Assembly (NCBI GenBank): GCA_016703765.1
Contig: JADJBL010000007.1
Location: 62,001 to 126,000, forward strand
Reading direction: 5' to 3'
DNA length: 64,000 nt
From: Saprospirales bacterium
GTDB lineage: Bacteria > Bacteroidota > Bacteroidia > Chitinophagales > Saprospiraceae
Shown here: one piece after another, positions 36,935 through 46,195 of the stretch
Position numbering within the stretch: position 1 is the stretch's first letter
How the letters are laid out: every line of letters starts with the position of its first letter
Notes under the pieces: model-generated
The model's input: the letters and a program-made list of their open reading frames with translations, nothing else
Told to the model about the DNA's origin: nothing
Databases searched by the model: none
Position numbers and translations under genes: made by a program

Positions 36935-38470
36935 TTTCTCCTCCCATTCGATCTCCGGGTAATCCCCGTGCCGGTAACCCATGGGGACCCTGATTCCAAG
37001 ATCCCTCGACTGGATAGCTTCGTAAAGGAAACTGTTTCGCTCTTTGCTGAGTTTTCCGGATGCCACCAGCGCCGCCATTCGATCCCCTCTTTCCTTGGCA
37101 TGGGTCATCGGGTACTTCCCATGGAGTTTTCTGATGTCGAGGTAGGCGAGGAGCAGCTTCTGCTCCTCTTCGGTGGTCCAGTTCAGCGGATCCTTAAGCC
37201 CGGTCTGGGTCATAGCCCGGTCGACGCATTCCCTGACATAACCGGGCCGGTTGACGTGGTTGTCGAGCAACAAGGCCACGCCGTATTCCGAAGTAACGAG
37301 GTCGGACAAGCTGTTCATTATCGGCGCCTTTCCGGGCTTCCAGTAGAAGGAGAGGAGCCGGGAGGCCGCATGCTCCACCTGTACGGCTTGCACGAAGGGG
37401 TCTTTGCCCGATTCCCAGAAGCGCGTCGCCCATTGGTCTGCCCGCAACAATTCTTTTCTGGCCGGCTGATCGACGAGTTTGCCGTCCAGAGTGAAATACC
37501 CGTAGACCTTGTCGTTGGCATGTGCGGCGGAGATATCGAGGTTGTATTGTCCAAAATATTTATGGAACAAGGCTGGGTCGACTTGTTTCACCTTGGAGAG
37601 CATAGCGGGGAGTTCGCCCTTGCCGGGGCCCTGGCCGATGGTCCATTGAAACATCCCGAAAGTGAGGAAGGAATCGTCCCAGGTATTGATCGCATCGAGG
37701 TTTCCTTCGTTTTGCGAGACGGCAGCGATGATTCGCATAATGGAATCCGTCAGGCCGACCGTTTTCAACAGATCGGGATTTTTTTCGATAAAATCGGCAG
37801 GGCGATGCTTGCCGACTGTGTAAACCCCTTTTTTAAATTTTTTAAAGACGGAGGATACCGGGCCCATTGCCGGAGGGGGAGAGGAGGGTTTTTCCTGGGC
37901 CCAAGCGGAGCCGAGGAAGGGGGTGAATTTATCCAGGATCCTCTTCACCAGGTCTGAAGTCACGCGAGCGCCGTCGCTTTGTAGTCCTTCCCTCGCAGCG
38001 AAAGTTTTAAGGGCTTCTACCGTGTTATTCCCGAAGTTTCCTTCTTCATCCGGGTTGTGGGGTGCGCCCAGATCGAGGCGGTGGAGGATCTTCTGGAAGG
38101 CCGAAACGCCATCCCGGTGGACGGAGCCCCGGAATAGAATTTGATCCGAGGGGCCTTTATGGGTCAGTTCCTTTAGAACCTTTAAGGCTCTTACTATTTC
38201 AAGCCGCTCCATGATTTTGGAGGCCAATTCCTGGGAGACAGACTCGCCATCGGAGTTTATTCCGTTTTTCAGGGCGAAAGCTTTCAGAGCTGCCACGGTG
38301 CTATTCCCGAAGTCTCCGTCGGCGCCATATTTAGCCCAATTGAGCTCTTCTCCAAACCCGAGCTCATGAAGGGAGGTTTGCAGCGCTTTTATAAGATCTT
38401 TGCGGTCGGAGCCTCTTTTCAAGGACTCTCCGATATTGACCTGATCGAGTAGCATTTTTTGGAAGGGCAT
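36911..38470 (-). CDS. Peptidoglycan-binding, lysozyme-like protein without signal peptide
   Basis: A 519-residue protein from ATG at 38470 (a TTG at 38518 would add 16 residues). Two peptidoglycan-binding-like repeats occur near the N-terminus: YGADGDFGNSTVAALKAFA and EGNFGNNTVEALKTFA. A proline-rich linker (EKPSSPPPAMGP) leads to a catalytic-looking domain of about 270 residues with QNEGNLDAINTWDDSFLTFGMFQWT. This resembles lysozyme or chitosanase active-site helices. There is no signal peptide or lipobox. It may be a lytic effector released by lysis or an injection machine, but no such machine is nearby. The reaction is inferred. Confidence 0.78.
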   Translation of the reverse strand: MPFQKMLLDQVNIGESLKRGSDRKDLIKALQTSLHELGFGEELNWAKYGADGDFGNSTVAALKAFALKNGINSDGESVSQELASKIMERLEIVRALKVLKELTHKGPSDQILFRGSVHRDGVSAFQKILHRLDLGAPHNPDEEGNFGNNTVEALKTFAAREGLQSDGARVTSDLVKRILDKFTPFLGSAWAQEKPSSPPPAMGPVSSVFKKFKKGVYTVGKHRPADFIEKNPDLLKTVGLTDSIMRIIAAVSQNEGNLDAINTWDDSFLTFGMFQWTIGQGPGKGELPAMLSKVKQVDPALFHKYFGQYNLDISAAHANDKVYGYFTLDGKLVDQPARKELLRADQWATRFWESGKDPFVQAVQVEHAASRLLSFYWKPGKAPIMNSLSDLVTSEYGVALLLDNHVNRPGYVRECVDRAMTQTGLKDPLNWTTEEEQKLLLAYLDIRKLHGKYPMTHAKERGDRMAALVASGKLSKERNSFLYEAIQSRDLGIRVPMGYRHGDYPEIEWEEKEEKDLQP

Positions 38471-38544
38471 GATAGTTGGTTTATTTACGGGGACTTTGTT
38501 TGCAAAGTACTTGGCCAAATTACGAATTCACTTCAAACTTTTTC

Positions 38545-38552
38545 TATTTTTG
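38545..38552 (+). promoter_or_regulatory. Candidate -7 element for the C40 peptidase gene
   Basis: TATTTTTG matches TAnnTTTG exactly and ends 23 bases before the ATG at 38576. No convincing -33 element was found. Confidence 0.35.
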
Positions 38553-38575
38553 ATAATTCATTGATACTCGCTGAC

Positions 38576-39445
38576 ATGCACTTGATTTGCCCATTTAGTG
38601 TAATTCCCGTAAGATCGAGCCCCCAGGAGCGCGGGGAGCAATTGACCCAATTGCTGTTCGGCGACCTGATGGAAGTGTTGGACCGCCAGGGTAAAAACTG
38701 GCTCAGGGTCCGCTGCATTCCGGATAATACGGTGGGCTGGGTTCAATCCAACCAGGTGCTGGAGATCACCCCCTCGGAATTTCACCTGTACAAAGGACAT
38801 TTTGCCTATTGCCTCGACCTGTTGCACCCGGTGATGGCTGAAAATGCCTACATCCCGGTTTCCCTCGGCGCCCGGCTTCCGAACTTCGACGGCATGCAAT
38901 TTCAATTGGCGGGCAAAGCATTTACCTTCAGCGGTCTGGCTGTATTTCCGGCCGATCTGCGACCTGCTTCCTCCATGGTGCTTAAAATTGCGCAGCGCTT
39001 TTTATTCGCTCCCGAACAGGCCGGCGGCCGCTCCCCACTTGGCGTAGACTGCAGCGGGCTGACTCAGTTGGTTTTCGGAATCGTCGGCATCCCCTTGGGC
39101 CGGGAACCCGAACTCCAGGTCCTACAAGGCGAAACCGTAGATTTTGTGGAGGAATCGCAACCCGGCGACCTGGCGTTTTTCGAAGACCGTAAAGGCCGTG
39201 TAAATCACGTGGGGATCGTCCTGCCAAACCGCCAGATCATGCACGTGCATGGTTCGGTCCGCATCGACAAGCTCGACCATTTCGGTATCTACGACGAGCA
39301 GGCCCAACATTACTCCCACAAAATGAGGGTGATCCGACGCGTGCTTCCTCCGGAGGCGCTGCAATCCGAAAACACTTCACAACAGGCGGAGGTGGTGAGG
39401 AATCAGATAGAACTCTTCACCCCTCACCCTACATCGCCTGAATAA
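38576..39445 (+). CDS. NlpC/P60 (C40) peptidase with SH3 domains, cytosolic type
   Basis: A 289-residue protein. Two SH3-like domains (about 1-140, with VIPVRSSP.....QLLFGDLMEVL) precede the C40 domain: catalytic Cys in GVDCSGLTQ, His in NHVGIVL and a third His in IMHVHGS. There is no signal peptide, like the dipeptidyl-peptidase VI group that trims L-Ala-gamma-D-Glu murein peptides inside the cell. That would feed peptide recycling together with Mpl. The last 17 bases overlap the convergent cystathionine beta-synthase gene. Confidence 0.87.
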   Translation: MHLICPFSVIPVRSSPQERGEQLTQLLFGDLMEVLDRQGKNWLRVRCIPDNTVGWVQSNQVLEITPSEFHLYKGHFAYCLDLLHPVMAENAYIPVSLGARLPNFDGMQFQLAGKAFTFSGLAVFPADLRPASSMVLKIAQRFLFAPEQAGGRSPLGVDCSGLTQLVFGIVGIPLGREPELQVLQGETVDFVEESQPGDLAFFEDRKGRVNHVGIVLPNRQIMHVHGSVRIDKLDHFGIYDEQAQHYSHKMRVIRRVLPPEALQSENTSQQAEVVRNQIELFTPHPTSPE

Positions 39446-40787
39446 TATCCCACTGGGTTATAATATGCAACTGCCCGGATTTCTCGCGGGCCACCACGGC
39501 GGAGATGTTTTTACTCAGGAATTTGCGCAATTGGCTGACGGGCAGAGAGTCTTCCACCAGCGGGAAAGGGCTTTCCATGATGGCGCTCACGCGAGAGTCG
39601 CCGTTTTTCAAGGGATTGTCCAGCAGATAGGCCAGTACGGCGTTTTCGGTGATCGAGCCCACCATTTTTTCTTCGTTCATCACGGGCATTTGGCTGAAGT
39701 TCTGGGTTTTCATAATATCGAAAGCCTGTCTGACCGTGTCGGTATCCCGGATTGTTAAAAAGCGCTTGTCCTGTTTGAGGTTGATAATTTCTCTGACGCG
39801 CAGTTCCTGATCGAGAAAGCCCCTTTGGCGCATCCAGTCGTCGTTGTAAATTTTCCCCACATATCGGCTTCCGTGGTCGTGGATGACCACCACCACGAGG
39901 TCGTCTGGACGAAGCTGTTTTTTCATCTGGAGCAGTCCGGCGATCGCGGAGCCGGCCGAGTATCCCAGCAGCATGCCTTCCTCCCTGGCTACCCGCCGGG
40001 CCATGAGGGCGCCGTCCTTATCGCTCACTTTCTCAAAATGGTCGATCACGCTGAAGTCGACGTTTTCCGGAAGGATATCCTCGCCAATGCCTTCGGTGAT
40101 ATAGGGGTAGATCTCCTTTTCGTCGAATACCCCGGTTTCGTGATATTTCTTGAATACGGAGCCATAGGTGTCAATCCCCCAAACCTTGATCCCGGGATTT
40201 TTCTCCTTGAGGTACTTGCCCGTCCCGGAGATGGTGCCGCCGGTGCCTACGCCGACCACGAGGTGGGTCACGCGGCCTTCGGTTTGAGCCCAGATCTCCG
40301 GCCCTGTGCTTTCGTAATGGGCCTGGCGGTTGGACAGGTTGTCGTATTGATTGCACCAATAAGAGTTTGGCGTTTCCAGGCTCAGTTGGCGGGCCACGGA
40401 ATAATAGGAGCGGGGATCCTCGGGAACGACGTTGGTGGGGCAGACGATCACCTCGGCGCCCAGGCCGCGCAAAATGTCGAATTTTTCCTTCGATTGCTTA
40501 TCCGTGGTGGTGAAAATACAGCGGTATCCCTTCACACAGGCGGCTATGGCCAGGCCCATGCCCGTATTTCCGGACGTGCACTCGATGATGGTGCCTCCGG
40601 GTTTGAGATCGCCCCTTTTTTCGGCATCTTCCACCATTTTCAGGGCCATGCGATCCTTGATCGAGTGGCCCGGGTTGAAGGTTTCGTTTTTTAACAACAC
40701 CATGCATGGCATGCCCTCCGTGACTTTATTCAATTGAATAAGCGGGGTATTGCCGATGGTTTCCAGAATGTTTTTGCGATAGTCCAT
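39429..40787 (-). CDS. Cystathionine beta-synthase
   Basis: A 452-residue fold-type II PLP enzyme. The PLP lysine is in NPGHSIKDRMAL near residue 42, with the phosphate-binding VGVGTGGTISGTG loop and the ECTSGNTGMGLA block. A C-terminal pair of CBS domains (about 335-452) marks it as cystathionine beta-synthase rather than plain cysteine synthase. No N-terminal haem region is present. It lies 7 bases after the LysM gene on the same strand. Confidence 0.9.
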   Translation of the reverse strand: MDYRKNILETIGNTPLIQLNKVTEGMPCMVLLKNETFNPGHSIKDRMALKMVEDAEKRGDLKPGGTIIECTSGNTGMGLAIAACVKGYRCIFTTTDKQSKEKFDILRGLGAEVIVCPTNVVPEDPRSYYSVARQLSLETPNSYWCNQYDNLSNRQAHYESTGPEIWAQTEGRVTHLVVGVGTGGTISGTGKYLKEKNPGIKVWGIDTYGSVFKKYHETGVFDEKEIYPYITEGIGEDILPENVDFSVIDHFEKVSDKDGALMARRVAREEGMLLGYSAGSAIAGLLQMKKQLRPDDLVVVVIHDHGSRYVGKIYNDDWMRQRGFLDQELRVREIINLKQDKRFLTIRDTDTVRQAFDIMKTQNFSQMPVMNEEKMVGSITENAVLAYLLDNPLKNGDSRVSAIMESPFPLVEDSLPVSQLRKFLSKNISAVVAREKSGQLHIITQWDIIQAM

Positions 40788-40794
40788 TATGAGT

Positions 40795-41649
40795 TTACTT
40801 TAAGTAGCGCAATTGCACGAAAAAGCTGGGATCGATGGCGCCCAGTGCCCTGGCCACCGATGGAGAGAGCACGACGATGACCTTTTGTTCGTACCAATCG
40901 GGTATGCGGCCCAGCACCCGGACGTAAATCGTGCGACGGGTCATCGGGTTGGTCACCGCGATGACGGATTGAAGCGGCGCATGATTGTGCAGGGCGTACA
41001 AGCCGCCTCCGGTGTTGCTCTTGTCGAACTTTGGCCATTGAGCGGCCCCTTGCTGGGTAAATTCTTTTTTGAATGGGGTTTCCTGGCGATAGACCCGGCC
41101 GAGTTCCGAATTGCTGCCGGACATAATGCCGCCATGCGTTCGGAGGGAATCGGGAATGCCTTGTATGTTCATCCAACCTATATGCAAAGGCTGCCCCACG
41201 CTCAACTGGTTGTTGACGATATAGTTGCGTTTTACGATCGTATCGATGGGCATTTTGAAATACTCCCGGGATATGCGGTACAGGGTTTCTCCATGTTGCA
41301 CCACGTAAAACACGGGAACGTATTTCCAGCGGGAAAAATCTGGGGGCTGATAGCGCAAAATGGCCCGGTTGGGGATGGGAATCCGAATGCACTGTCCGGG
41401 AGAAGGACCTTGCCCGCTGGCCAGTTCGGGGTTGTAGAAATACAATTCCTCCAGGCTCAGTCCATAAAACTTGGCCAGGGAAAAGAGCGTTTGCTTTCGC
41501 TCGATCCGGTGTTCGAATACCTTTTCCCCGCCGCTGAGGGAAAGAAAAATGGTATCTTTCGGGGTCAGGTAATGCAGGCTATCGCCTGTAGCCAATAAGA
41601 GAATGGGGGAGAAAAGCCAGGCCGCCATCCACAAAATCGCTTGATTCAT
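40795..41649 (-). CDS. Exported LysM-domain protein with RlpA-like C-terminus
   Basis: A 284-residue protein from ATG at 41649, which gives a signal peptide (MNQAILWMAAWLFSPILLLA). Two LysM motifs follow: HRIERKQTLFSLAKFYGLSLEELYFYNP and YVVQHGETLYRISREYF. The C-terminal 90 residues, with GLYALHNHAP and VTNPMTRRTIYVRVLGRIPD, look like a double-psi barrel as in RlpA. It should bind murein in the periplasm. The frame is open further upstream, but that part has no signal. Confidence 0.84.
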   Translation of the reverse strand: MNQAILWMAAWLFSPILLLATGDSLHYLTPKDTIFLSLSGGEKVFEHRIERKQTLFSLAKFYGLSLEELYFYNPELASGQGPSPGQCIRIPIPNRAILRYQPPDFSRWKYVPVFYVVQHGETLYRISREYFKMPIDTIVKRNYIVNNQLSVGQPLHIGWMNIQGIPDSLRTHGGIMSGSNSELGRVYRQETPFKKEFTQQGAAQWPKFDKSNTGGGLYALHNHAPLQSVIAVTNPMTRRTIYVRVLGRIPDWYEQKVIVVLSPSVARALGAIDPSFFVQLRYLK

Positions 41650-41694
41650 AACTTCAATCCTTAATTTTCCTGGCATATCCGCTTGCTGCTGTCG

Positions 41695-41702
41695 TAAATT
41701 TG
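41695..41702 (+). promoter_or_regulatory. Candidate -7 element for kdsB
   Basis: TAAATTTG matches TAnnTTTG exactly and ends 10 bases before the ATG at 41713, predicting a leader of only a few bases. Confidence 0.35.
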
Positions 41703-41712
41703 CTGCAAAAAT

Positions 41713-42453
41713 ATGAAAACTCTGGGGATCATTCCCGCCCGATTTGCATCGACCCGTTTTCCCGGCAAACCGCTTGCCCTGCTCAAGGGAAAACCCATCA
41801 TACAATGGGTATGGGAGCAGGCTGGAAAATCTAACGGGCTGGACGGCCTCCTTGTTGCCACCGATGACGAGCGAATATCCGATTGTGTCAAATCCTTCGG
41901 TGGGGAGGTGTTTATGACACGGCCGGACCACCCCAGCGGCACCGATCGCTGCGCCGAAGTCCTTCGTGGTTTCCCGGCCGGGGAATGGGAACTGGCCATC
42001 AATATCCAGGGCGATGAACCCTTCATCAATCCCGCTGCAATCGACCAGTTAGTGGATTTACTGCATGCTCCATATTCGCCGGCCATTGCAACCCTGGCAA
42101 GGCCTATATCTTCGCCCGAACATCTGTTCAACCCCAATGTCGTTAAGGTAGTGGTTTCGAAATTCGGGCAAGCGCTTTATTTCAGCCGCCATCCGCTGCC
42201 CTACAACAGAAACCTGGATACAGAGGCCTGGCTTTCTGCTTATACTTATCTCCAGCATATTGGGTTGTACGGCTTTCGCGGCCAGGCACTCCTGGAGATC
42301 AGCAAGCTCCCGCCAAGCCCACTGGAATTGGCCGAATCGCTGGAACAGCTTCGCTGGCTGGAAAATGGGTACACGATCGCGGTTGGAGTCACCGACTACG
42401 TTTCGATCGGAATCGATACGCCGGAGGATTTGGAAGCAGCGGGGAGGTTATAG
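41713..42453 (+). CDS. kdsB: 3-deoxy-manno-octulosonate cytidylyltransferase
   Basis: A 246-residue CMP-Kdo synthetase that activates Kdo for lipopolysaccharide. The nucleotide loop IIPARFASTRFPGKPLALLKGKPII is at the N-terminus; DDERI, PSGTDRCAE, NIQGDEPFI and SRHPLPYNR are all in place. It shows that the organism makes LPS. Its end overlaps the convergent cytidine deaminase gene by six bases. Confidence 0.95.
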   Translation: MKTLGIIPARFASTRFPGKPLALLKGKPIIQWVWEQAGKSNGLDGLLVATDDERISDCVKSFGGEVFMTRPDHPSGTDRCAEVLRGFPAGEWELAINIQGDEPFINPAAIDQLVDLLHAPYSPAIATLARPISSPEHLFNPNVVKVVVSKFGQALYFSRHPLPYNRNLDTEAWLSAYTYLQHIGLYGFRGQALLEISKLPPSPLELAESLEQLRWLENGYTIAVGVTDYVSIGIDTPEDLEAAGRL

Positions 42454-42930
42454 GTATTCCGGATCAAATGTCAGCGGCAGCAGGTCTTTGCCGGAAGGAA
42501 GGACGTACACCGGCCCGGTTTCCCCTTGTAATATAATACGGAAGGGCGATTTTTGCCTCCATTCCTTTTCGGCGATCACCTGCCGGCAAGCGCCGCAAGG
42601 CGCAGCGGGACGCTCGATCTTGCGCTTGAGGTTGCGGATGGCGATGGCCATGGCCATGATCTTCGCGTTGGGAAAGGCGCTTTCCACAGCGGCAAGTGCC
42701 ACGCGTTCCGCGCAAAGCGCCAGTGGAAAAGAGGCATTTTCCTGGTTGCTTCCCAACACCGTTTGCCCGTTTTCCAAAAGGGCCGCTGCACCGACCAAAA
42801 ACCGGGAATAGGGCGCGTAAGCGGAATCCAGGGCTTTCCGGGCTCCTGCGAGCAACAAGGCGTCCTCGCTGGGAAGCGCACCTTCATTTTCATAAACCAG
42901 ATAGGAAACCTGGAAGCGTTCTTCTTTCAT
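42448..42930 (-). CDS. cdd: Cytidine deaminase
   Basis: A 160-residue zinc enzyme converting cytidine to uridine. Active-site motifs are CAERVALAAVE (zinc Cys and catalytic Glu) and PCGACRQVI (two zinc Cys). YAPYSRFLVGAAALLENG is the usual substrate-binding start. The start MKEERFQVSYL at 42930 is preferred over the ORF extension. Length suits the homotetrameric class. Confidence 0.93.
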   Translation of the reverse strand: MKEERFQVSYLVYENEGALPSEDALLLAGARKALDSAYAPYSRFLVGAAALLENGQTVLGSNQENASFPLALCAERVALAAVESAFPNAKIMAMAIAIRNLKRKIERPAAPCGACRQVIAEKEWRQKSPFRIILQGETGPVYVLPSGKDLLPLTFDPEYL

Positions 42931-43036
42931 TATATAAAGGAGTCGTCTTTTCCACAAGATAAGCAATAGCATTCAATGTTTCTGTTTCCTGGTTGTCGCG
43001 CTACTTCCTATCTTGCGGCAATTCAAGAGCCAAAAT

Positions 43037-44374
43037 ATGAAGCATATCAGCATTCTCGGAGCTGGACGTTCCTCCACCATCCTGATCAGATATTTACTCG
43101 ACACGGCAAAGACCCGCAACTGGAGGGTGACCGTCGCCGATACCGACCTTGGACAGGCGATCGCCAAGATCAACGGGCACCCCAATGGCAAAGCGCTCAG
43201 CCTGGACGCGGTTCAAACCATGGAGCGGCAGGATCTGGTGAAGCAATCAGACCTGGTCGTCTCCCTCCTTCCCCCGAATCTCCACCACCTCGTAGCCCAG
43301 GATTGCCTTCATTTTGGGAAAAACCTGGTCAACGCCTCCTATTTGAGCAAGGAACTCCTGGCGCTGGACCAGACGGTCCGCGAAAGAGGCCTCACCTTTA
43401 TGGGGGAAATGGGACTGGACCCGGGCATCGACCACATGTCGGCCATGGAAAAGATCAATGAGATCCGCGAAAAAGGAGGGAAATTGACGGCTTTCCGGTC
43501 CTATACCGGCGGGCTGATCGCACCGGAAAGCGACGACAACCCCTGGCACTACAAATTCACCTGGAACCCGAGAAACGTCGTATTGGCCGGGCAGAACACC
43601 GCCCGCTACCTCGAGCAGGGGAAGATCAAATACTTGCCCTATCATCGCTTGTTTAAAAATTATTGGAAGATCGAAGTAGATGGCCTCGGGCCATACGAAG
43701 TGTACGCCAACCGCGATTCGCTCCCGTACCGAGAACTGTACGGCCTGGAGGGGATTTCCAGCCTTTTGAGGGGTACCATCCGGGCAAACGGATTTTGCGA
43801 TGCCTGGAATGCCCTGGCTCAGTTGGGACTCACCGACCCTTCCTTCCAACTTACCCCGACCCCTGCCTGGACCTATGCCTCCCTGATGGAGTCCTATGCC
43901 ACGGATGACAGCCCCGGGGAGGTAAAGGAAAAAACCGCGCGGATGCTGGGGCTCGACCCAAATTCAGAGCCGATGAAAAAGCTCGAATGGCTCGGCCTGT
44001 TTTCCAACCAACCCATTCCTCCGCTGGAAAACCCAAGCCCCGCCGTCGTCCTGGAGGACCTGCTGCTCAAAAAATGGGCCCTCCTTCCCGAGGATAAGGA
44101 TATGATCATCATGCGGCATGAGTTTGAGTACGAGTTGGCCGGAAAAACCAAAAGGCTGTTGTCCACCCTGGTGATGAAAGGCCGGGATGAACAGGATACG
44201 GCCATGGCCAGGCTGGTGGGGCTGCCGCTGGGCATTTTCTCGAAACTCCTGCTGGAGGGAAAGGTTCAGGCGCCGGGTGTCCATATCCCCGTGATGCCCG
44301 AGGTGTACAAGCCGGTCCTTGCGGAATTGGCCACTTTCGGGGTAGTCTTTCAGGACCAGGAAGAAACCCTTTAA
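43037..44374 (+). CDS. Saccharopine dehydrogenase-family protein
   Basis: A 445-residue NAD(P)-dependent oxidoreductase. The dinucleotide loop ILGAGRSSTILIRYLL is at the start. MGEMGLDPGIDHMSAMEKI and the SYTGGLIAPESDDNPWHYKFTWNPRNVVLAG block are typical of the glutamate-forming saccharopine dehydrogenase, which acts in lysine breakdown. The ATG at 43037 is preferred over TTG at 43013. The stop is followed at once by the ATG of the asparagine synthetase-like gene, which argues for one operon. No lysine-ketoglutarate reductase gene is nearby. Confidence 0.87.
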   Translation: MKHISILGAGRSSTILIRYLLDTAKTRNWRVTVADTDLGQAIAKINGHPNGKALSLDAVQTMERQDLVKQSDLVVSLLPPNLHHLVAQDCLHFGKNLVNASYLSKELLALDQTVRERGLTFMGEMGLDPGIDHMSAMEKINEIREKGGKLTAFRSYTGGLIAPESDDNPWHYKFTWNPRNVVLAGQNTARYLEQGKIKYLPYHRLFKNYWKIEVDGLGPYEVYANRDSLPYRELYGLEGISSLLRGTIRANGFCDAWNALAQLGLTDPSFQLTPTPAWTYASLMESYATDDSPGEVKEKTARMLGLDPNSEPMKKLEWLGLFSNQPIPPLENPSPAVVLEDLLLKKWALLPEDKDMIIMRHEFEYELAGKTKRLLSTLVMKGRDEQDTAMARLVGLPLGIFSKLLLEGKVQAPGVHIPVMPEVYKPVLAELATFGVVFQDQEETL

Positions 44375-46174
44375 ATGAGCAGATGGCTGGCAATTTTTGA
44401 CCAAAAAGGCCGGATCGACCCCGAGGATGCCATCCGGGCTTTTCGGGTTTATCCCCACTTCCAGCCGTCTGAATTGACTCAAATACACAGCGAAAAGGAT
44501 TGCTGGATGGGCGTTTTGGGCCCTTCTGGGGCTATTCATCCCTCGGGAGTATCCGTTCTTTGGGATGGGGCGGTTTACAATTGGCCGGGCAAAGGAGCCA
44601 ATACCCTGCACCTGATCGAAAGCTACCTGGAGCACAGCAGGACAGGCCTCGATAAACTCAACGGCCGTTGGTCCTTCCTGTTGCGCGACACCTGTTCCAA
44701 CACCCTTTGGCTGGCCCGCGACAGGGTAGGGGTTAAACCGCTTTATTACTGGAGATCGGGAAGCCGCCTGGTTTTTGCCTCCGAGCCGAAATTAATACTC
44801 GAGCTGCCTTTTGTAGAAAGAGAGATAGACCGGGAGTCGCTGTTCGACTATTTCGTGCTCAATAAGGTGGACATGCAGGAGAACACGCTGTTCAAGGGAA
44901 TCCGGCAAGTCATGCCGGCCCACGACCTCTTTGTCGACCTGAACAAAGGCATTTGGGAGGAACGAAGGTATTACCAGTTGCCGTTTAACACCTCCCGGGC
45001 CGCATTCGACGGCTTAAAAGACGAGGAATATATCCATGGGGTGCGGGAGAGGCTGGAAGCTGCGGTGCAGAGAAGAGTCAATTACTATTCCCAGGCTCCG
45101 GCGACCTTGCTCAGCGGAGGTCTCGACAGTTCGACGCTGGCCTGCCTGATCGCCAAAAACAGTCCATCCCAGATCACCGCCCTGACGGCCTCCTACCGGG
45201 AGGAAGGCATTGGTGAGCAAAGCTGGGCCGAAATAGTGGCCAAGCGACTTCAAGCCAGGTGGCTTCAGGTTTGGCCGACGATCGATGGGCTCCGCAAGGA
45301 CCTGGAAGATTTTATTTTCAGCCAGGACACGCCCACGTTCTCATCCGGAACCTACTCCCAATTTTGCCTTTTCAGGATGGCGGGGGAGGAACATATCCCC
45401 TTTGTCTTCGACGGCCAAGGGGCGGACGCACTATTTGCCGGACATCTACCTCATTTGCCGCCGCTCTGGCGCGACCTGTTTTTGAGCGGCCAGTTTGTAA
45501 CTTTAGGTCGCGAGTGGAAATCGTTTGGACCGGTCTGGAAAGCCTGGGCATTCGACGCGACGGATTGGTTGAAAAACAAGGCGGTTCCTTCGCTCCCACC
45601 AAGTTTTCAACACCGGTTCAAGAAATGGTATTACGACGAACTCCAGTTCCTGAACCCGGATATCCTGGAGGCCAACCGGAAACGCTACCTTCCTGTTTCG
45701 AACTCCGGCCCCCAAACCCTGAACCATACTTTGCACAAAGGATACTTCGGCGGCCCCCTGAGCTTTTTGTTGAAAGCCCTCGACCGGGCGGCTTCCTGGT
45801 CGGGCGTGGAGACCTGCACCCCTTATTCGGACGATGCGGAGCTTATGGAGTACGTATTCCAAATCCCCGGTAATTACAAGATCAGAAACGGCGTCAGGAA
45901 AAGGCTTTTGCGCGAATCGTGCAAGGACCTGCTTCCCGACCAGGTTATCGGTCGCCAGGATAAGATGGGACTGGTAACCCCCAACAATAAATGGATGTCG
46001 GAACTCCGGCCCCTGGTCCGGGGCTATCTGGAAGATCAGGACGATGATGTATTCAATAAGAAGGTGTTGCTCAGGGAGTGCGATCGTTTTTTCAATCCGG
46101 CCGGTTCCCTGGAGAATTACCGGGTGTATAAATACCTGTCTATGTTGGTCTGGCGTTCGGTATTCAAAATTTAA
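44375..46174 (+). CDS. Asparagine synthetase-like protein without glutaminase cysteine
   Basis: A 599-residue protein with an N-terminal class-II amidotransferase-like domain (1-190) and a C-terminal synthetase domain (from about 220). The ATP-pyrophosphatase loop LLSGGLDSSTLACL is intact, and VFDGQGADALFAGH and the RQDKMGLVTPNNKW end are present. Residue 2 is Ser, where active glutaminases need Cys, so glutamine cannot be the ammonia source in the normal way. It may use free ammonia or another amine, as AsnB-like enzymes of surface or peptide pathways do. A flippase and a sulfotransferase follow. Confidence 0.85.
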   Translation: MSRWLAIFDQKGRIDPEDAIRAFRVYPHFQPSELTQIHSEKDCWMGVLGPSGAIHPSGVSVLWDGAVYNWPGKGANTLHLIESYLEHSRTGLDKLNGRWSFLLRDTCSNTLWLARDRVGVKPLYYWRSGSRLVFASEPKLILELPFVEREIDRESLFDYFVLNKVDMQENTLFKGIRQVMPAHDLFVDLNKGIWEERRYYQLPFNTSRAAFDGLKDEEYIHGVRERLEAAVQRRVNYYSQAPATLLSGGLDSSTLACLIAKNSPSQITALTASYREEGIGEQSWAEIVAKRLQARWLQVWPTIDGLRKDLEDFIFSQDTPTFSSGTYSQFCLFRMAGEEHIPFVFDGQGADALFAGHLPHLPPLWRDLFLSGQFVTLGREWKSFGPVWKAWAFDATDWLKNKAVPSLPPSFQHRFKKWYYDELQFLNPDILEANRKRYLPVSNSGPQTLNHTLHKGYFGGPLSFLLKALDRAASWSGVETCTPYSDDAELMEYVFQIPGNYKIRNGVRKRLLRESCKDLLPDQVIGRQDKMGLVTPNNKWMSELRPLVRGYLEDQDDDVFNKKVLLRECDRFFNPAGSLENYRVYKYLSMLVWRSVFKI

Positions 46175-46195
46175 CAACCAAATCTCTATCAACTA

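Noticed and set aside
36911..39445. Contractile injection system or prophage lysis module
   Set aside because: No sheath, tube, baseplate, holin or capsid genes lie around the two murein-active genes.
39825..40694. A 289-codon frame antisense to cystathionine beta-synthase
   Set aside because: The sense gene has complete PLP and CBS motifs; the antisense frame has none.
44375..46174. Lasso-peptide cyclase in a peptide cluster
   Set aside because: No precursor peptide, leader peptidase or recognition-element gene is adjacent, and the N-terminal amidotransferase-like domain is close to AsnB.
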